A DNA stretch of 29,793 nt from CAZMRQ01 sp964568795 (GTDB lineage Bacteria; Pseudomonadota; Gammaproteobacteria; Comchoanobacterales; Comchoanobacteraceae): contig CAZMRQ010000012.1 in the NCBI GenBank assembly GCA_964568795.1, positions 1 through 29,793 of the forward strand. Reading direction: 5' to 3'. Position numbers and translations under genes: made by a program. Under the pieces are notes generated by a model, which made no database searches, was not told the origin of the DNA, and was given only the letters and a program-made list of their open reading frames with translations. The first letter of the stretch is position 1. Every line of letters begins with the position of its first letter. Shown piece by piece: positions 6,694 to 16,585 of the stretch.

Positions 6694-8580
6694 ATGACTC
6701 AACATACTGCAAAAAAATTCACTGCTGATATTGAGCAGTTAATGGATTTAGTGACAAGGTCTCTCTACAGTAATCGTGAAATATTTTTAAGAGAGTTAAT
6801 CTCTAATGCATCTGATGCCCATGATAAGCTTCGCTTGCTAGCAATGAAAAATCCAGATAAATATCCAAAAGACACTGAGGCGAGTGTATGGATAGACTAT
6901 GATAAAGAAAGCAATTCACTGATTATTAAAGACAATGGCATAGGTATGACTGCCAGTGAAGTGGAAGATCACTTAGGAACTATTGCCAAGTCTGGGACAA
7001 AAGCCTTTCTGGCTCAGATGCAAACTGCAGATGAGAAGCAAAAATCAGAACTTATAGGACAGTTTGGTGTAGGGTTTTATTCAGTATTTGTTGTTGCTGA
7101 ACGTGTGACAGTAAATACGTTGAGTGCAGAAAAGGGAGCTAGTGCCATCACGTGGGTATCCAAAGGAAAAGGAACTTATGAGATTTCTGAGACAGATAAA
7201 AAAGACCATGGTACAGAAGTTATTTTAACACTAAAAGAGGATGCGAAAGACTTTCTCGAGCCTTGGAATTTACGTCAAATTATCGTTAGGTACTCAGATC
7301 ATATAGGTTTGCCAGTCTATCTTAAGAATGATAAAGCAGAGAGTGATAAAGCAGAGAATGATGAACAAAAGGACACAAAGGATGCAGAGCCTTATGAGCG
7401 TGTCAACCAATCGAAGGCAATATGGGCTTTGAATAAAGTGGATGATGAGCAGTATGAAGAGTATTACAAATATCTCACGCATGATTTTGATAAGCCACTT
7501 GATTGGCTGCATGCCCATGTTGAAGGCCGTTTAGCTTTTAATTTGCTTTTGTATATCCCTAAACGAGCTCCTTTTGATATGTGGCAACGCGAAGGAAAAA
7601 AGGGTATTAAACTCTACGTACAGCGTGTATTTATTATGGATGATGTTGAAACATTTCTCCCACAGTATCTGAGGTTTATACGAGGGGTGGTTGATTCAGC
7701 TGATTTGCCATTGAACGTATCACGGGAGATTCTACAGCACAATGAAGTGGTCGATACGATTCGGCAAAGTTGTATCAAAAGGGTATTGGGTTCACTTGAA
7801 AAAATGGCTGAAAAAGAAGCGGACAAATACCTTGAGTTCTGGCGTCAATTTGGTGCTGTTCTGAAGGAGGGTCCTGCTGAAGATTTTGCTAATAGAGAAC
7901 GTATTCTTAAATTGTGTCGTTTTTCTTCGACTAAAGCTGTCGATCGATCTTTGACATCGCTTGATCAGTACATATCGCGTATGCCTGAAGATCAAGAAAA
8001 AATATACTATCTAACCAGTGAAAATGCTGCCAGTGCATTTGCTTCGCCACACCTAGAAATGTTCAAAAAGAAAGACATAGAGGTGTTAGTCATGACTGAT
8101 AGAATTGATGATTGGTTGATGTCGCGTGTGACTGAGTATAGTGGGAAAACATTCCAGTCTGTGGCCAAAGCAGATAGAGGTATTCAAGATGATGTTGAGA
8201 GTGAAACAACAGCCGACATGGACAAGGTGATCAAGCAGATGAAGGATGTTTTAGGTGAGAAGGTGACAGATGTTCGTACAACAAGTCGTTTGACAGATTC
8301 ACCAGCTTGTATTGTTGTTGGTGAGCAGGAAATGCCAGCGCATTTGCGAAAATTATTTAAAGAATCGGGGCAGCCAGTGCCAGAATTTAAACCAACTCTT
8401 GAAGTGAATGCCAAGCATGCTATGTTGCAGCATTTGTCTTCTGAGAGCAGTGATGATAATTTTGCTGAACTGACAAGCCTTATTTATGATCAAGCGATCT
8501 TATCTGATGGTGGAGAATTAGAAAATCCAGCGGAGTTTGTGAAAACGATGAATCAGATTCTTGCCCGATATATGGATTAG
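6694..8580 (+). CDS. htpG: Molecular chaperone HtpG (bacterial Hsp90)
   Basis: This is the ATP-dependent cytosolic chaperone of the Hsp90 family, 628 residues, the normal length. In the N-terminal ATPase domain the GHKL motifs are clear: catalytic Glu34 and Asn38 in RELISNASDAHDKLR, Asp80 in IKDNGIGM, the lid GTIAKSGTKAF, GQFGVGFYSVFVVA and HGTEVILTL. A short charged linker rich in Lys, Glu and Asp (about residues 210-235) separates it from the middle domain. The middle domain has FDMW, IKLYVQRVFIMDD and the phosphate-contacting Arg344 in NVSREILQ. The C-terminal dimerisation domain contains CIVVGEQEMPAHLRKLF. The gene is a single transcription unit with its own heat-shock promoter and terminator. 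Confidence 0.98.
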   Translation: MTQHTAKKFTADIEQLMDLVTRSLYSNREIFLRELISNASDAHDKLRLLAMKNPDKYPKDTEASVWIDYDKESNSLIIKDNGIGMTASEVEDHLGTIAKSGTKAFLAQMQTADEKQKSELIGQFGVGFYSVFVVAERVTVNTLSAEKGASAITWVSKGKGTYEISETDKKDHGTEVILTLKEDAKDFLEPWNLRQIIVRYSDHIGLPVYLKNDKAESDKAENDEQKDTKDAEPYERVNQSKAIWALNKVDDEQYEEYYKYLTHDFDKPLDWLHAHVEGRLAFNLLLYIPKRAPFDMWQREGKKGIKLYVQRVFIMDDVETFLPQYLRFIRGVVDSADLPLNVSREILQHNEVVDTIRQSCIKRVLGSLEKMAEKEADKYLEFWRQFGAVLKEGPAEDFANRERILKLCRFSSTKAVDRSLTSLDQYISRMPEDQEKIYYLTSENAASAFASPHLEMFKKKDIEVLVMTDRIDDWLMSRVTEYSGKTFQSVAKADRGIQDDVESETTADMDKVIKQMKDVLGEKVTDVRTTSRLTDSPACIVVGEQEMPAHLRKLFKESGQPVPEFKPTLEVNAKHAMLQHLSSESSDDNFAELTSLIYDQAILSDGGELENPAEFVKTMNQILARYMD

Positions 8581-8599
8581 TAATTTTAAACTATTTTAG

Positions 8600-8622
8600 A
8601 AGCCGGTGAGAGCCGGCTTTTT
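8600..8622 (+). terminator. Rho-independent terminator of htpG
   Basis: AAGCCGG (8600-8606) pairs with CCGGCTT (8613-8619) around a six-base loop, followed by a T-rich run. It lies about 20 bases after the htpG stop. Confidence 0.85.
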
Positions 8623-8696
8623 CATTTATAGTTTTTATTTAAAGCAGTAAGCAGTAATATTCTATATTAAAAATGACCTCTAAACGGTATTTTTTT

Positions 8697-8705
8697 TGCT
8701 ATAAT
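8697..8705 (+). promoter_or_regulatory. Extended -10 promoter element for the giant repeat-protein gene
   Basis: TGCTATAAT (8697-8705) is a perfect extended -10 (TGnTATAAT). No good -35 is found at the usual distance, which is typical of extended -10 promoters. A leader of about 55 bases precedes the chosen start. Confidence 0.55.
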
Positions 8706-8767
8706 TTCATTTAATGTATATCCTTTAAGTGTATTTATGTTAAATTATAATGCTGTGGAGTATGTTA

Positions 8768-11700
8768 ATGTCTTTGGCTGAAAAATTGAGTGATGTAGTG
8801 AAGCACGGTTCAGCTAATGAACTAGATGTGTGGGTATCATCGATCGAAAAGAAACTCACCATAGCAGAGTGTGGACCGATTGTTGAGGCCCTTTTGCTTA
8901 AGGATCGTAGCAAAGTTAAAAAAATCATATCCGTATATTACTTTCCTACATTATCGAACACATCCAGTGTAAAAAGCTCGCAAGATTTACAAATGTTTTC
9001 GCGGGTGATTAATGTATTACTCAAATACAACGCTAAACTATTGACTCCTTTTTTCATGGAAACATTGCTTACTCAATTCCAGGTGGATAGCAGTGCTAAC
9101 CCCCCTAAAGAACAAGCGCCTTACTTTTGTAAGAAAGTTATCATGAGTGAGATTTTTGTGTGCACTGATGAGAAAGGGTTATTATCGTGTTCTCCGATTA
9201 TTAAATTGTTGCGGTATAGCTCAATAAAACAGATTAAGGCTGTGTTTGAATTGATAGATTTGAACTGGCGTTTAGGGGGGCACAAAAATGGTGTAGAGTG
9301 TTGTACACGCTTATTAGTGTATGCAATACAGCTTGAGAGGATAGATGTCTATCAATATTTAAAAGAAAAAATGCAGAATTCTAGTTTGGAAGTATCCCAA
9401 ATTTTCCAAGGATCACTTAAGAAAGTGCCTACTTTGACAGAAGATAAGCAACCTCGGTGTATGCAGTTGAACTACCGTCTGCTTCATTCTATTATTTCAA
9501 AGGGATATGCCACACAGTTCGCTGATTTGCTGAGAGGGGATCTTGGTGCGATCACTTTTGAGCAGCTAGCTTATTCGTATGCATTGAGCATAAAGCTGAA
9601 ACAAAACACTGTAATGAAAAAAACATATGAATTTATTGGCTCCCTTCCTCTATCAGGCATAAATAAAGTTATGGCTGTGAAGGGAAGGTTTATCGATGAG
9701 AAATGGGTCAAGATGAGGAAAGGGGATGATCGATTTCAGCAAGAAAAGACAAGATTGAAGCAGCATATTTATCGTGTTTCATCCAAAATCCCTATAATAT
9801 TTCGAACTATTCTGGAGACAAGAAATTACATGGTGCATGATGAGGGAAGTATTTTGCATAATACTCAATCTATGTGTCCACTTGATTGGGTCAACTGTTT
9901 TTTGCTTTGTGCTTGTAATTTTTCTCAACTGTTGTTTCTTGAGGGGCGATTTAACGAGCACCTCCAGTTGCTTAATGATGATGTAGCTGCCACTTTATCA
10001 AAGCAAATATTTGGGTATAGTTTTCTCAATAGGCCGCATAGGCTTCATAGGTCCAAAGGTAGGGTTGGTTTTCAGATTTTGCTTGCGGTTATTAAATATT
10101 CTGACAAATCTGCTTTTAGACATATGTTATTATGTTATTATCCGCTTGCAGACATGCGTATGAGAGCAATGGAAACGAACGTTTTTGACTGTATAGTGAA
10201 CAGTACATTGAAGTATGGCAGAGATGATCTTATTCGGCACTTACTGAAGCATCCTGGATGGGATGAACAATGGCAGCAAAGCAGCCGCATGCGGTTGCTT
10301 GTTGGGTTATTAAAGAATAGGAATGATCCATATTTAGCTAAGAGGTTTAAAAGTCTGTATGATGATCTAGCCAAATCTTGGTTCGAGTTAGCTCTGACTG
10401 ATCTGGGGCAGCACATTTGCTTTTTATGTAATGTGATTAAATACAAGCAGTGGGATGTGTTAAAAGAACCTTGGTTGATGGCAAATATTTTTCATGATGA
10501 GGATGATATAATTGTCAATACCCTTTATGAACATTGTAGTTTAGCTGAGGTACAAGAGTTCTATAGTGTTGTGTATGGGATTAGAAAGGGGGATCCTCTT
10601 GATTTACGGGACATGCCTTATATTCATGATTCCACACAACAGCCACAAGCAATTTGTGTCTATAAGACAAGAAGAATAGGGGACACAGATAAGCCACACT
10701 TGCACAAAAATGCATTGTGTCAGGTTATCCAATCAGGGGATGTGACACTTCTTAATCATTTCTTAGATTGTTACCAGGTTGTTGATGAAGAAGCTGGGAG
10801 ATTGAGTTATTGTGGCTACAGATTGAAATTTATTTATTTACTTGAGTCTTTGAAGCATCCACAAGTGGCTATATTTAGCACATTATTAAAAAGGCTTGAT
10901 GATTTTTTTTATACATACTTTGATTCTATAGGAGAGAGGCATATTGTTGCATTATTTCGTGTTTTATTCAGTGCTTCACGGAAAAATCATAGGGATTTGG
11001 GTGATGAAACTGACCATGAGTGGCACAAGATTTCTTTGCTGGTAGAGAAAATGTCACAAAATAAGTCTGATCCTGTTAGGACTAAGTATATTCAATATTT
11101 TGCTTTATGCGCTGCTGTGCGAACGGATTTAAGATCACTTGAAAAAGTCGTTGGATTTTTCAAACTGACGCGGGAGCAATTGAATGAGCTTATGCTAAAG
11201 AGAGCACCATTCGGTGTATTTAAAGATAGAAAGAGGGCGCACTTGAGTTGTTTATCTGATCACACTATTAAGACTAAAGGAGCGTTGATTTTTGAATGTG
11301 TTCAGCGGGTTTCTCAAACTAAAGAGATTGGTTTGTTGAAATATATGGTAGAGAAAACCCCTGAAATTAAATCACAATTGCTTCAGGAAACTCATGTAGC
11401 ATTCAGATCAAACTTAGCTTTGTATATATCAGTTAAGTTTAATAATGCGCCATTATCTATATACCTGATTGAATTAGCCAAAGAAAATAAGTGCATCAAC
11501 GATTTATTGGGTAGAGAAAACCAATTGTTTTGGTGGGCTGTTTCAAAAGGTTACTATGAAATAGTGGCGCACTGCTTGACTCTTCCAATGGTTAGGGAGA
11601 ATGTTCAGAACTGTATTCCCTTGTCGTCGTTAGGGGATAAGCCAGTATATGTTTTTAATACAACAACATATGATATAGACCAGGAGAGTGACTCCCCATC

Positions 11701-14700
11701 AGGATTTGAATTGGTTAATCGTGCTTTGAGGGAAGTTTTTAAAACATCATCAAGTGGATTCGTACTTAACTGGGCTATTAAATATGGTCTCAAAGAATAT
11801 GCCTTAGCTGTTTTAGCAAATAGCCCTCCTTTGGAGTGTGAAAGGTATGGCAAGACGCCTCTTGTTAATGCTGTAGCTAATCTGGATTTAGAAATAGTGA
11901 GAATGCTTGTTTCCTCAGGTGTGAGTGTTCGAGGAAAACAGCTTGACCTTCTCTTAGTACGAAATTTTTCTTGTCAGCATGTATTTAAAGAAGTCATTAC
12001 AGCTCAAATTCTCACAGCATTGGCTTGTGCTGATATTTTATTTTTAGATCGAATCATGTGGACTGTTAGAAAAAGTGATTTTTACAAAGAGATGAAATCC
12101 TGCTGTCTGGAAATGATTGAGACATGCCATACTGTTAATGGGCAGACAAAAGAGAGCAGAAGGGATTTCCTTCAGTACGCTCAATTTTTATTCGAGGAAG
12201 ACGGAGATAGCTCTGATTGGTTCGCCAGTGTGTATGCAAAGCAAGCGAGTCATGAATTTCAAGTAAGTTGCCGTATACTTGAATTGTGGCATTGTTTTAA
12301 TAAAAGAGATTTATCCATCCAAAAGTGTATGGCTGATTTAAATGAGGATAGCATCATTTGGTCTGTATTTACTTGTGAACCAAGAAAGTCATTGCAGGAC
12401 ACCATGCGGCATGTAGCGCTTTTTGATAAGGTAGTAGACAGGCTCTATGAGCAGGGAAAGATTGATGAGATAGTAGAAATTTACAGAAGGATTTCGCTGT
12501 ATGTCCCCACGGAGAAGGAAGGAGGCTGCTATTTAGAGCGGATTGAGTTTTTTCGGAAATACGCGGAATCATTGCTGCATAAGAAACTTTACCATGAAGT
12601 GTTAAGTATCTGTGCGCAGGCAATAGTGTTGATGGAATTTGAATACTCTAATATTGGAAATGTGAGTGTGCCGATAAATAAAATGGCCGGATTTTGTTGT
12701 GAAAGAATTGGCTTGTTAACTGGTGATCATGCGTTGTTGTGGTCAGCATACGGTTATTATAAGGCAACTCATGAACATGCCAAGCTCGAGATCTATCGAC
12801 CGGAGCATTGCCCTTACGCAAAAATGGCGGTATGGGCTTTAGAGCATATGATTACGGTCTTATTTCATATGAAATATTATGAGAGAGCTATTGTTTCTTG
12901 CCATGATGCCATGTCTTTCATTAGGCATCTTGGGGAAAAGCAACGTCAGAAATTTAGTCAGTCTAGAGTCACAATATTGCGTAGTTTGATTGATCTGTAT
13001 GTGAGGAATGGAGATATTAAAAATGCTATAAAGTATTGTGATGAGTGTATGTGTATGATAGAGGGCTCGACCTCTGAGGATGCTCAGGTAATAAATGAGT
13101 TAAGGGAAAAACATGCTGCGTGTTATGAGGAATTACAAAAGTATGACCAAGCTATAATGCTTTACAACAAATGTATCGCGAGTTGTCAATATGATCATCA
13201 AAAGGTCAGATTATTGATCAAGGTAGGGGATTGTCATTTCATGCTTGACTGTTTGGAGGAAGCTTTAAATCAATATAATAAGGCAGTACAGTTTGCTAAC
13301 AACGATGATGTAAGCATAGTCCCTCTTCTAAAGGAAACTGCCCTGTATATGCACTACCTTTATCAATACAATGAGGCATTAGATATCTATGGGAAATTAT
13401 CAGAGTTGACGGAAAAGTTTTTTGGCAAAGAAAGCGTGGAATATGCCGAAGTTTTTAAGCTCATGGGACGGATCTATGCTTGCGCAGAGGATTATAGCAG
13501 TGCTTTGATAGTCTATCAGAAATCTTTTGAGATAAGATTGAGAGTAGCTCCAGTGGGAGATCTGAGTCATCTTGATACAGCCATGTGTATTGCAGATTGT
13601 CTTGAGCGTTTAGGTAAGCCACAAGAAGCAAAACAACGGTTTGATGATGCCATGTGTGAGAGTGTGGGTGAGTTAGGAAAACTTCATCCAGATAACTTTA
13701 TGCTGTTTCTTAGAAAGGGGGACTGGTTGTATCATTGCAGAGAGTATGTTGCAGCTATAAGTTGTTTTAAACAAGCTCTCCGTATTCAAGACATGCGTGT
13801 ATCAAAAAACACGCAACTAATGGTAAGTGCTTTGCTGCGGGTGGGAGAGTCATATATGATGAGAGGGCGTTTAGATGAGGCTTATCGTAAATTGTGTGAG
13901 GCTGAAAGTAGTCTTAAAGGACTGCAATGGAGCGCTATATGTCCCGATGCAATACGTCTCAAAGAAGATTTGGGTGATTGTTTCATGCATCAAGGGTTGA
14001 CTGCTCAAGCCAGAGAGTACTATTTAGAATGTCAAGCAGTGCAGGATAAGACATGTCATGAGAAGCATTCCGGCCATGCGCGAGTTGCCTATAAACTGGC
14101 GGAGACTTATAGAGCAGAGATGTCAGAGGTTGACATGCACAGTTGTGTAGAGTTGTATAAAATGGCAGCTGACAACGGCGTAACAACGGTTTCAGTCCCT
14201 CGTTTCTCACTGATTAATCACATGGACCGTGTTGATGAGAGTTATTGTGCAAGGGAAATCGATGACTTATGTGCGAGTGGGGCTATTAGTGATCTGCAAG
14301 AATGCGTCTCTATTGGCTTAAAAAACAAAAAAAGAGGGCAGTATGTTAAAGCATATCATTATCTTAATAAGGTATTGACCCGCCTTGAAGAAGACTTTAA
14401 GAGTAATCAAGGATTTGATTGGCTAGCCCTGTGTCAGGATTTGGCAGAATGTGCCTACGAAAGTGGTTACTATGAAGCATCTATTCTACACCACATGAAA
14501 GCAATAGAGTTGTGTGTGGGGTCTGTGGATAGACAGGAAGAGAGGCTAGAGTCTTTGTTTGGGCAGGGTGAATGTATGTATTCTTTAGGCTCGTATCCTC
14601 AGGCTCAAGAATTGTATGCCCAGTATCTTGATGGAAGAGAAAAGCATGGAGGGCTAGATGCAGAGAGGCAGACCACTGCTCATTGGAAGATGGTCAGTTG

Positions 14701-16585
14701 TTTGTTTCGAACAGCTTCAGACAGAGATTCAAATCAACGGGTGATTGAGCAGTGCAATAGAAGTTTTTCTTTTTATAGCAAATACAGTATAGATTGTGTG
14801 TTAGCTAAGTCTGAGATTTACTACTGTAAAGCTCAAGCTTATATGACTCAGGAGCTCTTTGATCTTGCTCTAGGGGATTACATTAAATCATTAAAGGGGA
14901 AAATTAATCTTTTACAGAAAACGTATGATATGGCGTGTTCTATCACTGTGTGTGCTAGACATATGGAGCAGCTAGAAGGCATCTTTGGTACGGATGTAAA
15001 GGTTGGTGTTAAAGAGGGTCAAATGGGGGAAGTCAATATTATTCCTGACTTACATCAGTTCTTTCTTGTGTGTGATATTTTGAAGCAGAATGGAGTCACT
15101 ATAGACTCTTGTGATACTCCTTGGTCTCGAAAAAAAGTGGCAATGATTGATAGCCAAGAAAAGATGTGGGCAAGAGAGATGGATCAAATAGCAAAGACTT
15201 CTGAGAATGTGGCAAGTTGTTATATCATGCTAGATAATAGAGTGATGGGGGCGCAGTATTTTACTTTTGCAAAAGAATTGTTCATTCTTTCTTTTTACTA
15301 CAACCCTGTAAGAGAAATTCCTGCCAGATACCTACTGAGAGTTATAGATATGTCTATTGGGAATGGTGATATTGAGCACATTAATTATTATAGAATAAAA
15401 GCTTATGAGAGTGCACTGCGTTCCTATGAGAGGGCGGCACGACGTGCTACTTTAACTGGCCGTGGTGTGGATGTGCAGGTGATATTGGAATTAATGCAGG
15501 CAAGTACTATTTCTGGGGGACACAGTGATATAAGAATGAACGCTATTGGTATTCAGGAAGTGCTGGAAAAGCGATTGAGGGAGATTGATGATGAAGGTGG
15601 ATTGACTATTATGCATATAGAAGCCTGTGTCAATTTAGGGGAGTATTATTGGCGATCCAGTGATGCAACTAGGCCTAGGTATGCTGATGCTCAACAGTGG
15701 TATGAGAAAGCAGTGCACTTGATAAAAGCATTTCGAAAGGAACAGACGCCGTATGATCAGACTATTTTAGATAGGCTCAATGCCATTAAAACAAAGCAAA
15801 TGCCCATACTTACTTATGTGTGGAGCTTCTTTAAAGAAGCGCAAGAGCCAGATGACTCATACATCGCTGATCAGTCGCTAGTGTGTGTTGATTCAATTAA
15901 TCGGTCTTATAGGAAAGTCATGGATTGCTTGAAGTGGGGAGACTCTGCTGAGGTTGCCAGAATGTTATCTCATAGTATGTCTTTAGGGAGAAAGCAGATG
16001 GAGCACATGCTTTCCTATGAAGGAGAGTTTGTTGATTCGAGTGGAAGAAAATTTACACGGATTACGATCTTGCAGTATGCTTTATGGGCATGGGATATGG
16101 ATTCTTGGGAAAAAATCATCAGCTATATGGGTAATGCCGAGGTTAGGAGTCAGATTCAGAGGTTAGAAGAGGATGGCGCGCATCTGGGAGAGCACTATGA
16201 CTTTAATGGCTTATTTCATGCTTACGAAAAATTCATGAAATCGCCATCTTCTGTTTCATCGCTCCGTTGGATAGAGGTTGGAGACTTGCAGAAAAAAGCT
16301 CCTCCTGCAGTATTACGTATCCTCTTTGAGAAAAAACCAGGGTCAGGAGGAGCAAGTAGCTCAGAAATCTTGAGAAATATGCGTGATTTCTATGAATCGA
16401 GAGGTGTGACCCTATCGCGGAATGGTTGGGAGCAGGTGCAATCATGTGGGCTTTTTGCTGTTAAGGGCATTAAGAGGTTGGAGGATAAAGAGGATTTCGC
16501 AGTTTTTCAAGAAAAAACTCGGAGAGAATACGATAATCTTAAAGAAGAATATTGCTCTGGGATTTGGTATTCTACAGGTATTTAA
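8768..16585 (+). CDS. Giant helical-repeat protein (ankyrin-like and TPR-like), candidate secreted effector
   Basis: This is a single uninterrupted frame of about 2605 codons. I start at ATG 8768 because GGAG (8757-8760) is seven bases upstream; two earlier in-frame ATGs (8750, 8762) lack a spaced site. There is no signal peptide and no clear membrane span. Residues 1 to about 1200 are repeated helix pairs of degenerate ankyrin or solenoid type, with one recognisable ankyrin repeat near residues 1020-1050 (YGKTPLVNAVANLDLEIVRM). Residues of about 1220-1770 and 1850-1990 are TPR-like, for example YDQAIMLYNKCIA, EEALNQYNKAVQFA, YNEALDIYGKL and YSSALIVYQKSFEI. Another TPR-like unit (YADAQQWYEKAVHLI) lies near 2300. 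From about 2425 a separate module begins (TILQYALWAWDMDSW, then HYDFNGLFHAYEKF). The tail is charged (EKTRREYDNLKEEY). I do not recognise an enzymatic domain. Such giant repeat proteins in Legionellales are often host-interaction proteins, but delivery by Dot/Icm is only inferred. Confidence 0.75.
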   Translation: MSLAEKLSDVVKHGSANELDVWVSSIEKKLTIAECGPIVEALLLKDRSKVKKIISVYYFPTLSNTSSVKSSQDLQMFSRVINVLLKYNAKLLTPFFMETLLTQFQVDSSANPPKEQAPYFCKKVIMSEIFVCTDEKGLLSCSPIIKLLRYSSIKQIKAVFELIDLNWRLGGHKNGVECCTRLLVYAIQLERIDVYQYLKEKMQNSSLEVSQIFQGSLKKVPTLTEDKQPRCMQLNYRLLHSIISKGYATQFADLLRGDLGAITFEQLAYSYALSIKLKQNTVMKKTYEFIGSLPLSGINKVMAVKGRFIDEKWVKMRKGDDRFQQEKTRLKQHIYRVSSKIPIIFRTILETRNYMVHDEGSILHNTQSMCPLDWVNCFLLCACNFSQLLFLEGRFNEHLQLLNDDVAATLSKQIFGYSFLNRPHRLHRSKGRVGFQILLAVIKYSDKSAFRHMLLCYYPLADMRMRAMETNVFDCIVNSTLKYGRDDLIRHLLKHPGWDEQWQQSSRMRLLVGLLKNRNDPYLAKRFKSLYDDLAKSWFELALTDLGQHICFLCNVIKYKQWDVLKEPWLMANIFHDEDDIIVNTLYEHCSLAEVQEFYSVVYGIRKGDPLDLRDMPYIHDSTQQPQAICVYKTRRIGDTDKPHLHKNALCQVIQSGDVTLLNHFLDCYQVVDEEAGRLSYCGYRLKFIYLLESLKHPQVAIFSTLLKRLDDFFYTYFDSIGERHIVALFRVLFSASRKNHRDLGDETDHEWHKISLLVEKMSQNKSDPVRTKYIQYFALCAAVRTDLRSLEKVVGFFKLTREQLNELMLKRAPFGVFKDRKRAHLSCLSDHTIKTKGALIFECVQRVSQTKEIGLLKYMVEKTPEIKSQLLQETHVAFRSNLALYISVKFNNAPLSIYLIELAKENKCINDLLGRENQLFWWAVSKGYYEIVAHCLTLPMVRENVQNCIPLSSLGDKPVYVFNTTTYDIDQESDSPSGFELVNRALREVFKTSSSGFVLNWAIKYGLKEYALAVLANSPPLECERYGKTPLVNAVANLDLEIVRMLVSSGVSVRGKQLDLLLVRNFSCQHVFKEVITAQILTALACADILFLDRIMWTVRKSDFYKEMKSCCLEMIETCHTVNGQTKESRRDFLQYAQFLFEEDGDSSDWFASVYAKQASHEFQVSCRILELWHCFNKRDLSIQKCMADLNEDSIIWSVFTCEPRKSLQDTMRHVALFDKVVDRLYEQGKIDEIVEIYRRISLYVPTEKEGGCYLERIEFFRKYAESLLHKKLYHEVLSICAQAIVLMEFEYSNIGNVSVPINKMAGFCCERIGLLTGDHALLWSAYGYYKATHEHAKLEIYRPEHCPYAKMAVWALEHMITVLFHMKYYERAIVSCHDAMSFIRHLGEKQRQKFSQSRVTILRSLIDLYVRNGDIKNAIKYCDECMCMIEGSTSEDAQVINELREKHAACYEELQKYDQAIMLYNKCIASCQYDHQKVRLLIKVGDCHFMLDCLEEALNQYNKAVQFANNDDVSIVPLLKETALYMHYLYQYNEALDIYGKLSELTEKFFGKESVEYAEVFKLMGRIYACAEDYSSALIVYQKSFEIRLRVAPVGDLSHLDTAMCIADCLERLGKPQEAKQRFDDAMCESVGELGKLHPDNFMLFLRKGDWLYHCREYVAAISCFKQALRIQDMRVSKNTQLMVSALLRVGESYMMRGRLDEAYRKLCEAESSLKGLQWSAICPDAIRLKEDLGDCFMHQGLTAQAREYYLECQAVQDKTCHEKHSGHARVAYKLAETYRAEMSEVDMHSCVELYKMAADNGVTTVSVPRFSLINHMDRVDESYCAREIDDLCASGAISDLQECVSIGLKNKKRGQYVKAYHYLNKVLTRLEEDFKSNQGFDWLALCQDLAECAYESGYYEASILHHMKAIELCVGSVDRQEERLESLFGQGECMYSLGSYPQAQELYAQYLDGREKHGGLDAERQTTAHWKMVSCLFRTASDRDSNQRVIEQCNRSFSFYSKYSIDCVLAKSEIYYCKAQAYMTQELFDLALGDYIKSLKGKINLLQKTYDMACSITVCARHMEQLEGIFGTDVKVGVKEGQMGEVNIIPDLHQFFLVCDILKQNGVTIDSCDTPWSRKKVAMIDSQEKMWAREMDQIAKTSENVASCYIMLDNRVMGAQYFTFAKELFILSFYYNPVREIPARYLLRVIDMSIGNGDIEHINYYRIKAYESALRSYERAARRATLTGRGVDVQVILELMQASTISGGHSDIRMNAIGIQEVLEKRLREIDDEGGLTIMHIEACVNLGEYYWRSSDATRPRYADAQQWYEKAVHLIKAFRKEQTPYDQTILDRLNAIKTKQMPILTYVWSFFKEAQEPDDSYIADQSLVCVDSINRSYRKVMDCLKWGDSAEVARMLSHSMSLGRKQMEHMLSYEGEFVDSSGRKFTRITILQYALWAWDMDSWEKIISYMGNAEVRSQIQRLEEDGAHLGEHYDFNGLFHAYEKFMKSPSSVSSLRWIEVGDLQKKAPPAVLRILFEKKPGSGGASSSEILRNMRDFYESRGVTLSRNGWEQVQSCGLFAVKGIKRLEDKEDFAVFQEKTRREYDNLKEEYCSGIWYSTGI

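Noticed and set aside
8706..8730. PmrA-type regulator box before the giant gene (TTTAAT...TTTAAG)
   Set aside because: The spacing between half-sites is two to three bases too long for the Legionella PmrA consensus and the second half is imperfect.
8746..8751. Perfect TATAAT as the promoter of the giant gene
   Set aside because: It lies only about 16 bases before the chosen ATG and would start transcription at or inside the ribosome binding site; the extended -10 at 8697-8705 is a better candidate.
10138..10446. Minus-strand frame of about 100 codons inside the giant gene, and similar antisense frames in htpG, aspS and icmX
   Set aside because: They lie entirely opposite well-supported genes, have no recognisable products and are explained by codon usage of the real strand.
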